Shown: one piece after another, positions 1-11,877 of the stretch
Numbering within the stretch: position 1 is the first letter of the stretch
Layout: every line of letters begins with the position of its first letter
Source: Desmodus rotundus
Taxonomy: Eukaryota > Chordata > Mammalia > Chiroptera > Phyllostomidae
Assembly: GCF_022682495.2 (NCBI RefSeq)
Contig: NC_071388.1
Coordinates: 11,809,171 to 11,873,170 of the forward strand
Reading direction: 5' to 3'
Length of the DNA: 64,000 bases
Translations under genes and position numbers: made by a program
Notes under the pieces: generated by a model
The model's database searches: none
The model's input: only the letters and a program-made list of their open reading frames with translations
Told to the model about the DNA's origin: nothing

Positions 1-3000
1 AGTGAGGCCAAGGCTAACTTAACAGAGCAAGACGTGATTTTTATATTTCACTAAAATTTACCAGACTCTAGGCCAATAGTAAGCTTATATAGTAAAGTAA
101 AAAACATTTTCATTTTAACTTTCAAATACTATTTTAAATTTAACTAACACACAAATTTGAAGTATTTTTACTTATTCTTGTAATATCACATTTGAATGTA
201 TTTTTTTCATGTAGTCTTGGAAATTAGATTTTAAACACTGAAACTATGTATTCACCAATACAAAGTAGTTATCAATTTCCATTTTTGAACAGAAGCCAAT
301 ATACTTTTTTGGGAAAATACATACATAAATTAATAAAGCACTTTTGGTATGTTTAAAAAAACACTTTCATGAATTATGTGGAAAATATTCCTTTAGAAAA
401 TACCAATATCAAGATCAAACTATAAAACAGTTTTAACGTTAGGCCAGCTTTTGTTGGTATTAAGGTGAATTATGTTATTGTGACTGTGTTTAAGAGTAAA
501 CTGACTTGTGTTTTCAGCTTGTGACCGTCTCTCTCTCTTACACTATAACTGCCAAAACCACGGATGTCAGGAACAACAGCTCAACTGTTCTCCAGCCTCC
601 CTTTGGAACTTGGGATGCAAATAAATGACTAGTTGCTACCCAGTATGTGGAGCTGGAATCAGAAGTTGCCTTATTCTGTCTTCAAGAAAGGCACCCCACC
701 ACTAGGGTGACAGGAAGTGCTCCAAGTTAACCCTGAGTTCTGACTTAACCTCTCGCATAAATAAATTCACAGGTGTTGACATTGTAAACAACCTCTTATT
801 AGAAAAGACAAGAAAAAAATAGTTCTTTTAAATAATGTGTCTGGGGTGAAAAGGACAAGGGAAAGTAAAAAAAACAAACAAACCCATAAAACCTTATACC
901 ATTGTGGCATTAAAGGATAGAAAAGACTTGCTTCAGGGTTAATACAGTTTTGGCTTCAGTACTTATCTGCTACTCACACATTGTACACCATTCAAAAACT
1001 GAGAAAAGGAATCTTTATAATAACTTGCAAGGATATCAACCCTATATGACATCACAGGAGAAAAGAAGGTAATATAATAGAATATTAACATTAAAGGTAG
1101 GTCTATTTTTTAATTTAACTGATAGAGAAATGAAGTTAGTAGTTACATGGAGAGATGGAGGGCTGAAAAAGTTCTGCACCAGTAAAAATGTCGGTTACTC
1201 CTGGTAAAACTGAAGGCAGACTGCTGTTGAGAAAATGGGTTTAAGTGATCTTGTTTTGGACTGAGCCTTGCCAATATAAGATCTTGGTAATCTTTTCCCT
1301 CCACTGTTTGTCTTCTTTATCATCTTTCAAATGAAGTTCTTGGTTTGGATCATCAGTGATTCCTCTAGAGTCAGCCTTTTCAAACACGGAAGACTTGTTA
1401 GGTTTGGTTTTCAGCCTCTTCTTTCTGAATCTTTGTTTTTGATCTAACTTTAGGATTTTTAGGCTTTTAAAAATTTTTTCACCTTTAGAAAAGGTGGATC
1501 TAGGTAACCAATTATACTTTATTTGTATCTCATTTACACTTAGGTGTGGTATCCACCCTTTAAGCATGTAAATGTAATGATAAAGTAGTAGATATTTTAC
1601 ATTTGTGAAGAAGTTTCAAATCAAATTGGAAACATTGAAAAGGTAAGAGATTGCTAATATGGCTGACTTCAGAATTAACTTAATTTTATTTCAGGGATGA
1701 CATATAGTTTTTGATTTCTAGCAATCTTCCCTTCTCACTCCCTACAAAGGTCAATAATTTCTTGGGGAGATTGGTACAAATTGATAGTGGATGAATTCAA
1801 ATTTCTGTTTTGAGTTTCTTTAATACTTGAAATTCCCTCAATCTTGACCTCAGTACAGGGAGCACAGAGCTTTTTCTGATTTTTCTCCCACACTTATGTG
1901 TGTCTAATGATGTTAATGTATATTTAATGATATGCATTTTAATATTATATTTCCCTCATTTCCCCACATACTGTGTAATATGTTCCTAGAATACAAGATA
2001 AGATGTGCTTAATTTTTAAATTGAGAAAATTATTTGTCATTGAATGATAAACCTTTATTAAATGTTTTTGCTTACTGTATAATATAGATTATATATGGTA
2101 AAAATAAAACATGAAATATGCAATATTAAAAAAAACCTTAATTTTCAAAATAAGTAGTTTAAAAAGAGCTTTATTTATTTTATAAAGCAATGAACTCTTT
2201 GTGTAGTCAAAGTGTAATGGCTAAGGATGGCCACATAAATACAATCATTAAACTAGATTATAGCAGCAGGCCTTTTCTGATACCTGGGGCCACACCTCTT
2301 GACCCACCAGTTTCTGTGAAGCTGTGCTGTTGATATCAGGCAGTTTTCCAAGTTTTCACCTCCAGCAAGTGTCCTGGAGATTTTCTAGACTTCTTTGTCT
2401 CAGAGCTTCCTAGGAAGCTCAAAAATGCTATTTAATCTGCATATAGACAGAGGTAGAAAGTGCTGGAAAACTAGATCCTCCAGGAGTACAACTCACCTGA
2501 GGTGGGGCCAAAAGCCAGGAAATAAGAGCCCGTCCTTCTTTTCTTCAGACGAACAATTCTGAGTTACGTTCTACAGAGTTCCTCAAAGGGTAACAGGATT
2601 GATTCCATAGAGGCCAATAGTGATAACAAAGTCAGTAATTCACACTCTGTCGGCTTTTCTCCCTTCTCAGTCTCACTCTTCCTACTCTTTATTTCTGCTT
2701 CTAAGAAAACCTTAATAAAATATCTGTGCTTTGTGCCTTCTACAGGTTCTAGGGAAACAAGAAAATTATGCAGCTTTACATCATGCTGTTATGTTTTGTG
2801 TGGAGAAATAGAACTACTAGTAACACTTTGCTTGAAAAGTAGAACTTCACCATTATCAAACCATTGATCTTCTTGTAGCTTTAACAGATATCTGCTATGA
2901 GGATTCCATCACCACAATAATATTACAGCCACAACTTCACTCCCGTAAAGATCCCTTACCTGTTAGCATAAGTTTTAGCACATTACAGTTGTTGATGGAA

Positions 3001-4820
3001 TGTGTTATAAATGGGAGGATTAAGTGTTTCTAGTCTACTTTTTGTTAGATTAGTTGTCACTGGGTAGATAGTGGTAGTAAATAAAATTAAATTCAATAAA
3101 CTCACCTATGGGTAAACATTAAGAACATTTTTTATTGGGTAGAATATTGCACATAATCAGACTACTTATGCTTTTTCTGTAAAAGTATTTCAAACTACTG
3201 GCATCCTTACTAAGTAAAGTATTTAAGCACAATCTGAATTCAAATACCAAAGCAAAATTGTATTTCCAGTAACCTATATTCTACTATTACTAATCTGTAT
3301 TTCTTTAACTTTGGATTAGCAAATTTACTTCAAAATATTTTTCACAGGCATAAGACATTCCATGTTCTTATGTGCAAACCATTTCTACATTTATGCCAAG
3401 ACAACCACATTTCAACATAAAATTCAATTACTATTGGAGAAAAAGGGATGGGTGATGCATAGGCTTAAAGAAATATTTTTAGAACTTCACGAAAGTTACC
3501 TCATTAGAGGAAGTTGGTTCACTTCTAAAATTCCAGATCAAATGTTATGTTGAAATAGAATAGAATATATAATCTCATATTAGTCTCATTTTGAAAAAAA
3601 ATCCTGCTTTCAGTTAGGCCTTATTATATTCATATTAAAAATTGCCAATAAAGAACCAAACCAACTACACATCAATAATGTGACAGTGCCTTTCTCCATG
3701 AAATAGTGTAGAGTAACTTAAACAGAATAACTGTGAGTGATAAAAGTATGTCCTCATGCATATTTATTTCAAGTATGCTCTATAAAATTACAGGTTTAGT
3801 TTAAAAATGAAAAAATATTATGCCATATTTTTTATTTAACAAAAGTGCTTTTTAAATGTAAGGAATACTTTTGAACATTCAGTTAAAATATAGTCTTTGA
3901 ATGAGATTGGATTTGTAAGACAAAATCATATAGATTGCAAATACCCGTAAAAATGCATATGTTCCGTGTTAAATAGTGTTAAGATATGAAATGATGAAGT
4001 TGCTTGTGAAAATATGAATCTTGCAGTTTCATATAATTTCTATGGCCCAGGTATATAACATATAGCACAACACATTATAAGTGGTTAATAAATATTTGCT
4101 ACTTTTATTGTCTCTTCGATTCATGAGTTGGATATCTTATTTATTCTTTTGTTGATATGATTTCTAATTATTCTTCAGAACATTTTTTGGTTATTATTTT
4201 CATGTTTTTATCTTAATAGGTTTTAGAAAATATATGTGTTAAAATTTGATTGTATAAAGATAACACTCTCTCCATTAAAAATTAATATTTGTTACCTTCT
4301 CATATTGTCTACATGAGTAGAAAGTGTAGGTCACCCAAGTTTGCTGAACGTTTGGTCTTAGCTTCCAGCGGAAGAAATTCATGGCCAGTGCAGCCACGTT
4401 CACTCTATCAGACAGACCTGCACTCAACTTCAGTTTGTACTTCAGGGTGTCCCAAGAGATACTTTCCAAGTTTTGTCTTTGTTCTTTCCATTTTATTGTC
4501 AGGTTTTCTCCTTTGTATTGAATGCTATAACATATCTATTAAGCTCTGCTGAGATTTATTCAGTAGATGTCATGCATTTATTGTAGATCATAAAGTGGCA
4601 ATGGAGTGGTCATTAACATTGGCGAATGCATCTGAGAGTTTACAGAAAATGACAAGAGAATGATTGTCATACGGGTAGAGAAATCTAGGGGGTATAATTT
4701 TTAGGGAAGCATTGTCAATTACTCTTCTTAGTATGGGGTAGTTTTATATTTCCATAGATAAATAAATACTTTCTATGAACATCAGATAGAATGATATGCT
4801 TATGAAATAATTGAGATAAA
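1..4820. other. Unique AT-rich DNA with no recognised gene
   Basis: This stretch is AT-rich, single-copy-looking DNA. I recognise no repeat family, no RNA gene and no convincing coding sequence in it. Three weak candidates are listed among the findings: a possible terminal exon near 499-627, a lysine-rich open frame at 1241-1567 on the minus strand, and a short open frame at 4275-4469 on the minus strand. None shows enough signal to annotate as a gene. Confidence 0.6.
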
Positions 4821-4839
4821 TAAGTAATTAATTTCCTAT

Positions 4840-5220
4840 GTTATTAGAGAAATTCAAATTAAAACCACACTGAGATATCCTCTCACACCAGTCCCCATGA
4901 TTATCAGAAAAAACCAACAAGGGACAAGTTCTGGTGAGGATGTGGAGAAAGGGGAGCACTATCGCTCTGTTGTGGGGAGAGGACTGTAAGGTGGTGAGGC
5001 CGCTGTGGGAAACAGCATGGAGGTTCCTCAGATAATTCACAATACAGCTGCCTTGTGACCCAGCAATTCCACTTCTGGGTATTTATCTGAATAAAATGAA
5101 AACACTAAGTCAAAAAGTTACGTGCACCCCTATGTTCGCTGCAGTGTTATATTTGATAGCCAAGACATGGAGACAACCTAAGTGTCCAATAATAGATGAA
5201 TGGGGAAAAAATATGACATA
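4840..5220 (+). mobile_element. L1 LINE, end of ORF2 (5' part of an interrupted copy)
   Basis: Degraded L1 sequence that covers the end of ORF2. Visible landmarks are the 'ggatgtggagaaaggggag' block near 4940, 'gacccagcaattccacttct' near 5058 and 'ataatagatgaatgggg' near 5190, all typical of the last 300 bases of mammalian L1 ORF2. The frame is broken by stops and small indels, so it encodes nothing. Similarity stops at 5220, where an unrelated segment begins, and resumes near 5366. The copy is 5'-truncated, as most L1s are. Confidence 0.8.
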
Positions 5221-5365
5221 CAGGGTCCGGCAGAAGTAAGGTTTGCTTGAGTGTGGTTGGTAGGGCAACAACATGGGTGTAATAATTTATAGTTTTAATT
5301 TGAACATTTCACCTAAAATGTCATATGGTGTGCTTGAGTGTGATATTGTTACGTTATAGAGTTAC
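5221..5365. other. Unidentified insert inside an L1
   Basis: About 145 bases that do not match L1 replace the L1 stretch expected between the end of ORF2 and the 3' UTR. The segment follows a TA dinucleotide and starts CAGGGTCCGGCAGAAGTAAG, which looks like the terminus of a Tc1/mariner-type element. No matching inverted terminus is visible at the other side, so the element would be one-ended or partly deleted. The 12-mer TGCTTGAGTGTG occurs twice, at 5244-5255 and 5331-5342. Family assignment is inference. Confidence 0.4.
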
Positions 5366-5520
5366 ATGTATGATTTATGTGATTTCACTTCTATGTGGGA
5401 TCTAAACATTGAAAAACAAATAAATAAAACATAATAGAAATAGACCCTAGATACGGAGAACAAACTGATGGCCATCAAAGGGGAGAGGATGGGGAAAAAT
5501 AAATTATTGCATTATACCTC
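5366..5520 (+). mobile_element. L1 LINE, 3' UTR (continuation)
   Basis: L1 similarity resumes with 'gatttcacttctatgtggga' at 5380-5399 and runs through 'tacggagaacaaactgatgg' near 5453, both standard L1 3' landmarks. This is the continuation of the copy that starts near 4840. No clean poly(A) tail or target duplication is visible, so the 3' boundary is approximate. Confidence 0.7.
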
Positions 5521-5839
5521 TTATGTTTAAGGCAAATGAGATTTGGAAGCTCTAAAATTCTATGTGAGGAAAAGATCTAATTATAAATGAGAAATGTAAT
5601 GTCTAAAAAGGAATTTGAAAAAATATTTGACATTTCATCTATTTTAATCACATTTTATCAGCCTTGAATTTGATGTATGAAGGAACTTATTATAAGAGAA
5701 TAGTTATAGAAGACACACTTTTTCATGTTTATTACACATAATTCTTATGAAATCTATTCTCTTTCATTTTCTAAACACATTAAAATATCTTGAAAGACAA
5801 TTGACAGATTTATAAAGTTAAACTTTTCTTCTTCCCTTT

Positions 5840-6058
5840 GTGCCAATGACCCTGTAAGCTGTAAAGAGCGCAAGAGCCTCAGATAAGACCCCCAACCCCA
5901 GCTGACACCTCGACTGCAGCCTGTGGGACCCTGAGCAGAGAACCCAAGTAAACCTTGCTGGGATTCTTGAGCCATAGAAACTGTGAGAGAGTAAATGGAA
6001 ACTGTTTTAAGCTTCTAAATTTGTGGTAATTTGTTATGCAGCAAAGAACAGTAATACA
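5840..6058 (+). mobile_element. MLT1-type MaLR LTR, 3' half
   Basis: The 3' half of an MLT1-like LTR. The order of landmarks fits: 'cgactgcagcctgtgggacc', 'gattcttgagccatagaaac', 'tgtgagagagtaaa', 'gttttaagcttctaaatttg' and 'aatttgttatgcagcaaaga', ending near 'acagtaatac'. The 5' half is absent or too diverged to see. MaLR LTRs are non-coding relics of ERVL-type retrotransposons. Confidence 0.75.
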
Positions 6059-6119
6059 CTCTGTGTGTGGCTCTTTTCTAGGGACCCACAGCCTTGACCA
6101 TGAGATACATTATATACAA

Positions 6120-8530
6120 AAGTGACAATACAGAGTGAAACTATGTAAGGCTTTATGGGAGAGGTTAAAACAGATGAGTAGGAATTCAACAAAAGGAGTG
6201 AGAAGGTTTTTTTTTTTCCCTGAAGGAATCAGGGGCATCTCATAAAGAAGGCAGCTCTGTGTTCATTTAAAAGTGCAAAAGTTTCTCTAGGTGAACATAG
6301 GAAAGGCATCAGAGCTGACGGCTTATATGAATGAGGGCGTGTTGGCAGCTGCATGCAGGCTAGTGAGGTACTTTCCACAGGCTGAATCTAGAGTATGTCA
6401 AGGGGAATAGTGAGGATTAGGGCTGAAAGGTAGTTGGTAGGCTTTTAGATAAGGCAGGCTTTTAGATAACTACAAGGTGTGGGTTTTTACTGAAGCCGTT
6501 TTTTGAAGGGGAGGGAATTGCGATGGTTTTCCACTTACTACTTTTGTGATCTTGCACGAATCACTTCCACAAACTCACTCTTGTCTTCCATGAAATAGGT
6601 AAGAAAAGACCTACCTCGAAGGTAGCGTGGCTCATACGATGACGAAGGTACCCTTTGTTTCCTACAGAAAGGGCCTGGAGGTTATTATCTACAGCATCTC
6701 TGGCCATAGCATGGAGGATGAACTGGAGGGAAGACGATGATAAAGACAAGATAGAAGGTACCACAGCGATTTTGGACTAGCTGTCAGACGCAGTACGAAT
6801 AAAATGCGAGACAGGTAGGAGAAGGTGGAAAGCTACAAAAACCAGGCACACTTTCTTGCCAACATAAAACATTTCTAAAAGAAAAAGAGAGTATTACAAG
6901 ATATTAAAAGTTCACTTTTTTCAATGATAGCATCCTTATTCTTAATCTTGGGTGCTCTCTGATGTGGGATGTCATTATTATATCCAGTATTTTTATGATT
7001 AGAGCACCCCCAGGCTGAGTTTATTTCATTTGCTAATAAAAGTGATTTAAATTTTGAAACATGGCATGATGTGATCACATCTGCTCTCGCAAAACATAAA
7101 CATCCTGGCACGTGGCAGGCTGATAAGAGCCCACTAAGTAAGGCAGGATAAAGGACTTCTGTACAATCTGGTAGAGAAACCATGAGGTTTATATAGGAGT
7201 CGTGATTTTGAGAATAGAAATGGTATGATAGTTCTAGGCATAGTCCCGAGGGAAAATGTATGGATTTTGGTGAATGATGGAATATGGGACGTAAATACGG
7301 CACAGAGAGCTGATGCCAGTGGTATCCTGTGGGGACAGTTTACATCGACTCTCATGAGCAGATTTTGCACATCTGTCCCTAACTTCCTATTGAGAGACAT
7401 AAAATTATTAGTGTAACTAACCACAGTGTGAATTATCACATTACAAATTAGGGCATTTTAATGGGGGAGCTGGTTGTTAAACATGTACCAACCTACCACT
7501 GGATGGTGCTTCGTCTTCAAACTAAGCAACTAAAAATATGGTAGTTCTAGGAACTTAAAAAGGTAAGCCAAGATAAAGACTATTTGAATAGAAAAAAGGT
7601 AAATGAGGTAAAAGAAGGATGATTTTTTGGTCGAGATAGAGGAAAAGTTTGCGTGAGAGGCTCTTGGATTTCAGGTTGCAGAGGTTAGTGCTGGGCTTGG
7701 TACCAGTTCTACATTCCACTGATATTTGGTGAAGAACTAACTTGAATGCCCTCCAATATGGAAATCAAGTAGAAAACTGGAAATATGTGAAATTTGAAGA
7801 TAGAACTACATATACAACTAGACACACACATGCACACTATAAAATCATCTATATGAAGTAGTACCGAGAGAGATCATGAAGAAAATGTGAGTGGAGTTAT
7901 AAAGAGGAAGATAAAGGGCAGAATTTTGAGCTATTTATGACCCAAGGTATTTGAAAAGGAGATGAAGTGACATTGTCGAAATCTAGTTGGGGGAGGTGGG
8001 AGATGGGATGAGAGTTTGTAGAACAAGGAAGGAGGGAATCTGAGAATCTGCCGGAAGGTATGATGACTAGTGATCTGCGGAGGGGCCATGTTGGTCAGAG
8101 GGTGGGGGCAGAACCCGTATTTAACATTTCTCCCAACATGGTCGTCCTGAAAGTCACCTGGAGGGTTTGTTCACAGGGTTTGAGTCTCCACTCCGCAGTC
8201 CTGAGCCAGCAGTGTGTCCATGCAGGAAGTCTGCAGCCTGTTCTTTCAGAAACATTGTGGAAGGAATTAAGAAGTGCCAGGAAATAGGATACAGAACTGT
8301 AAGGTTAGAAGGTTAGATTTCTCTTTGGTGCATTTTGGCAACAAGTGCAAAAATGAGAGAAACCCTGGAATTTTGACGGGCAATGTCCTCATGAATATAA
8401 TTTGAGGTTAGGAGTGATTTGAATATGTTGATGAAAAGAGTTTGCAAGTCAGAGTAGAGGAAAAGACTAATATGCACAAGAAAAAGAAAAAATAAGCAGA
8501 GTGGGGCCATGGAGGAGGGAGACGTGGTTA
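6120..8530 (-). mobile_element. Patchy L2-like LINE tract
   Basis: Purine-rich DNA that matches the reverse complement of L2 in patches, notably 6130-6480 and 7620-8040 (for example 'aagtagaaaactggaaatat' and the gga/gag-rich runs near 7990). The spans between patches are not clearly L2. There may be one old full tract or several fragments. A MER5A-like scrap may lie at about 8119-8180. No open frame of LINE type survives. Confidence 0.4.
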
Positions 8531-8858
8531 CTCACTTTTAGAGATGGCCAGGGAGAGAAAAGTGTTGACATTTAAGTTAAGAAAAGGAATTTTGTTAAAG
8601 CAAACATTTAAATGTTGAACATATTATACCATATTCAGTTGATAAAAGTAACACTTGTTGAAGATTTCTATCATAGTACTGAATAAAATATGTTTCAAAG
8701 GAAAATGAGAAGTGTTCTTCTCAAAAGGTCAATTGATTAATTTTCCACTGGGGTTTAAAACTCCTTTCATATTCAAAAAGCTTTTAAATACTTTTGTTTT
8801 CAAAGGGATACAGCTAAAAGCAAGTCTCCACTCTTGTCCTAAACGTAGCTATAAAATT

Positions 8859-8874
8859 AAGAATTCACAGTCTG
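8859..8874. repeat. Target-site duplication, left copy of L1
   Basis: AAGAATTCACAGTCTG, identical to 9344-9359. The 16-bp length is in the usual range for L1 target-primed reverse transcription. Confidence 0.93.
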
Positions 8875-9343
8875 GTTATATTTTGTTTCCTTTTTTTTTT
8901 TTCCTGTTTATTATGTTCCAGTTAAAGGTGAGATCATATGGTATTTGTCCCTCACCGTCTGGCTTATTTCACTTAGCATAATGCTCTCCAGTTCCATCCA
9001 TGCTGTTGCAAAGGGTATAAGCTCCTTCTTTCTCTCTGCTGTGTAGAATTCCATTGTGTAAATATACCATAGTTTTTGGATCCACTCGTTTGCTGATGGG
9101 CACTTAGGTTGCTTCCAGAGACATTGAAGTTAAGAACAATCTAACAATGGTCAGGGGGGAGTGGGGAGGGGGCAGTGAGGAGAGGGGATTACAGGAACTA
9201 CTATAAAGGACACATGGACAAAATCAAGGAGGAGGGTGGAGGTGGGGGAGGGAGGGGGGTTCAGCTGGGGTGGGGTGGAGGGATGGGGAGAAAAGGCACA
9301 CAACAGTAATTGAATAACAATAAAAAAATTAAAATTTAAAAAA
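8875..9343 (+). mobile_element. Young L1 insertion with 5' inversion (twin priming)
   Basis: A truncated L1 in two opposed parts. Bases 8875 to about 9112 are the reverse complement of the ORF2 end and early 3' UTR; read on the minus strand they keep an open L1 frame that ends in a stop codon shortly after the ...MLSEISQ block. Bases from about 9113 to 9343 are the 3' UTR in plus orientation (G-rich tract, then 'tgaataacaataaaaaaatt' and an A-rich tail). The two parts are almost contiguous in L1 order: the inverted part ends, read in L1 sense, at ...AAAATATAAC, and the forward part starts at AGAGACATTG. A perfect 16-bp duplication, AAGAATTCACAGTCTG, flanks the whole at 8859-8874 and 9344-9359. 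This is the signature of twin priming by L1 reverse transcriptase. Confidence 0.93.
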
Positions 9344-9359
9344 AAGAATTCACAGTCTG
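9344..9359. repeat. Target-site duplication, right copy of L1
   Basis: AAGAATTCACAGTCTG directly after the A-rich tail; perfect match to 8859-8874. The lack of any mismatch suggests the insertion is recent compared with the other repeats here. Confidence 0.93.
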
Positions 9360-9479
9360 ATTAAATCAACTGATACCATTCTGGAGATTTCAAATAGAAA
9401 GGCATTTTATGGAAGGAATTGTTTAGAAAGGTGTTAAAAAGGCATTGAAAAGGGTAAAGGGAGTTTTACCCAGAGGCTA

Positions 9480-9800
9480 GGAAGATACTTCCTTCCCTGG
9501 ACAGAGACCATGGACCTTTCCTGGCCACTGAGCACCAGGCATTGCTACGGAAGCTGCTGGTAACACCACCATTGCTGCTGGGCAGGTGCCAGACCAGCTG
9601 CTGCTGCTGGAACTTCTGATGATTCTGGCACCCACAGTTCCAGCTGCTGCACCTGCTCGAGCTGGAAGCATCATCATGTCCCCCTTCCTCCCACTTCTAA
9701 TTTATTGCAAGTGTCTCTCACAGGCCAACTTTAGTTAACTTCCTTTTTGCAAGGGAGTCTTGGAAATACCATTTTCAACTAAGGCCCTGTGATTCTGAGA
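9480..9800. other. Possible L1M 3' UTR remnant with GCTGCTG-rich patch
   Basis: Short GCTGCTG runs near 9540-9660 are followed by 'tctctcacaggccaacttta' and 'gcaagggagtcttggaaata', which resemble the 3' UTR of ancient L1M elements. Similarity is weak, so the assignment is tentative. No meaningful coding frame is present. Confidence 0.3.
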
Positions 9801-10078
9801 AGAGCCCAGAATGATGAGAATTAAACTCAGTGCTGACAGACAGTATCTACACCTGTCCATACCTACCCACCCAGAGGGGAAAGATAGGATGCTTGAGAAC
9901 CTGTAAGGATGATTGGAATAACGTAAGAAACACTATGTAGATAAAGTATTATAAGAGACTGGCTGCATGTTACCCGAGGTGTAAGATTCAGATGTTGCTT
10001 CCTACCTTTTTTCATTATATTTTTATCAGTGATCTAATCCAGAGCTTTTCTTTTGAGCATCAAACAAAACACACATAC

Positions 10079-10172
10079 AAACAGACACACATATCTATCT
10101 ATCATTTATCTATCATCTATCTATCTACCCATCTACCTACCTATCACCTATGTATCATCTATCTATGCCTTT
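10079..10172. repeat. (TCTA)n microsatellite
   Basis: Imperfect tetranucleotide array of TCTA/TCTAC units, with TTTA and CCTA variants. It is followed by a short (CATAG)n run at about 10237-10256. Confidence 0.95.
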
Positions 10173-10350
10173 ATATTTTTGAGGCAATCCATATTTTGAG
10201 AAAGTTTCTAAAAAGTAGATTATTTATACAGGAGTCATAGCATAGCATAGCATAGGTTGATTTCTTATTGAGATTTTCAGGAAATTGTTATGGATGGTTT
10301 TCATGTGCATTGCACTAGGTTCAAAGGAAAGCAAAATGATCAATCAGGTC

Positions 10351-10590
10351 AGCTAACATTTATTGAGAACTGATTTTGTGCTTAGAGCGTTCCTAAGCAG
10401 TATATAATATCCCATGACATCCTTGTAGCTACCCTATTTAGTAGGGACTCTTATCATATCCACCACCAGGATAATAAAGAAAAAACCCGAACAGCAACAA
10501 AATAGGAATCGCAGAGAGTTTATGTAGCTGGTCTAACCTTACCTTTCATAAGTGGTGCAGTAGTCAGGGAACAGAATCTTACAGTATATA
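10351..10590 (-). mobile_element. MIR SINE
   Basis: Reverse complement of MIR. Landmarks are 'agctaacatttattgagaac' at 10351, 'gtagctaccctatttagtag' near 10426, then 'cgcagagagtttatgtagct' and 'cataagtggtgcagtagtca', which match the MIR core and tRNA-related part. A small A-rich interruption lies near 10480. Confidence 0.65.
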
Positions 10591-11517
10591 AAGGAAACGT
10601 AGTATGTGTGAAAAGATTTTAATATAAAGTAAAAGCTCTGTGTACCATAAACATTAAACAGAATGGGTTGAGAAAGTACTTAGAAACAACTTTTTTCTAT
10701 GTCAGCATGAATTCCAGTTGTGCAGTCAGTATTCCAAATCTTACTCTCTATTTAAATGTATTTTATGAAAGGTTTTTATTGAGATCACCTAGAAGGTGTG
10801 CGTGGGTGTGTGAACTTTCTCAGGGTCATTTTTCTGAACTGTTTACTTCAGACAGGATTGGAAATGTACAACATACTTTCAGTAAAACTGGCATCCTATG
10901 AGTGCAGAGACCATTATAAAATTTCTAAATTTAGAAAAACTAATGCTTTTGTATAATTAAGGTGTGTTGAAGTCTTGACGTCATTTCCATTCTAACCAGC
11001 AAAACTAGAGAACTCTGAAGTGGAACTCACACACATGCATATCACATGTTTATACACACATGATATGCTATGTGGCATAGAAAACAGTCATAGAAGAGAA
11101 AACAGTACCATTCCACCCATTTTGAGATCATACCACTCCCTGTAAACTTCCCTAATTTCTCCGTGCTGACCTTTGGACGCTAGCCAGACTTCTGATCACT
11201 ATCCCAGTTGGTCTGTTTAACTCTTTCTGGCATCCTGTGCAAACATCAGGTCAGAATGCCGCTGACAAATCAACCAAATAACATTAGACCGTCACGTTTT
11301 AATTAACTCACGTGTTTAGATAATCAGACTGATTCTACGTGCTAAAGTATTGTTTTTCCCCCCAATTTAAATTTATATAACTATACATGAATTTGGGGAG
11401 GCAAATTCCATGAGTGTTTTTTTTTCTTGTGAAAAGAACAGAAAGAAAAAACAGAAGCAATGATTTAAACAAACAAGTGCTAAAACATCAAAGAATTTGT
11501 GGTTAAGGTTTAGGATG

Positions 11518-11743
11518 GCCCTGGCCAGTGTGGCTCAGTAGGTTGGAGCACTGCCACATAACCCAAAATGTCACGGCCTCAGTTCCTGGTCAGGGCATGT
11601 CTTAGCTCACAGGTAGCATCCCCAGTTGGGGCGCATACGAGAGGCAACTGATTGATGTTTTTCTCTCACATCGATCTTTCTCTCCGTCCCTTCTCCTCTC
11701 TCTGATATCAATGAGGAGGTCCTCAGCTGAGAATGAAAAAAGG
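11518..11743 (+). mobile_element. Ves SINE (bat tRNA-derived)
   Basis: Starts GCCCTGGCCAGTGTGGCTCA, the Ves head with a pol III A box, followed by the conserved 'cctggtcagggcatg' and 'tgatgtttttctctcacatc' blocks and a pyrimidine-rich tail. Flanking sequence TTAGGATGG occurs just before the head (11510-11518) and again at 11745-11753, consistent with a short target duplication. Ves SINEs are confined to bats and are mobilised in trans by L1. The copy is moderately diverged. Confidence 0.9.
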
Positions 11744-11877
11744 ATTAGGATGGATAGTTAGAGCTTAAAGAAATTGTGGAAAAGGAAAAAATTAAAGTGG
11801 AGGAGAAATAAATCTAGGTGTTTGGGGAGGAAGACGAGTGAGGTGGGGTGGAGACAGATGTGAGCATGTGGGTGTGC

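Noticed and set aside
10079..10260. Possible CRISPR-like repeat array
   Set aside because: It is a TCTA microsatellite without unique spacers, in mammalian DNA.
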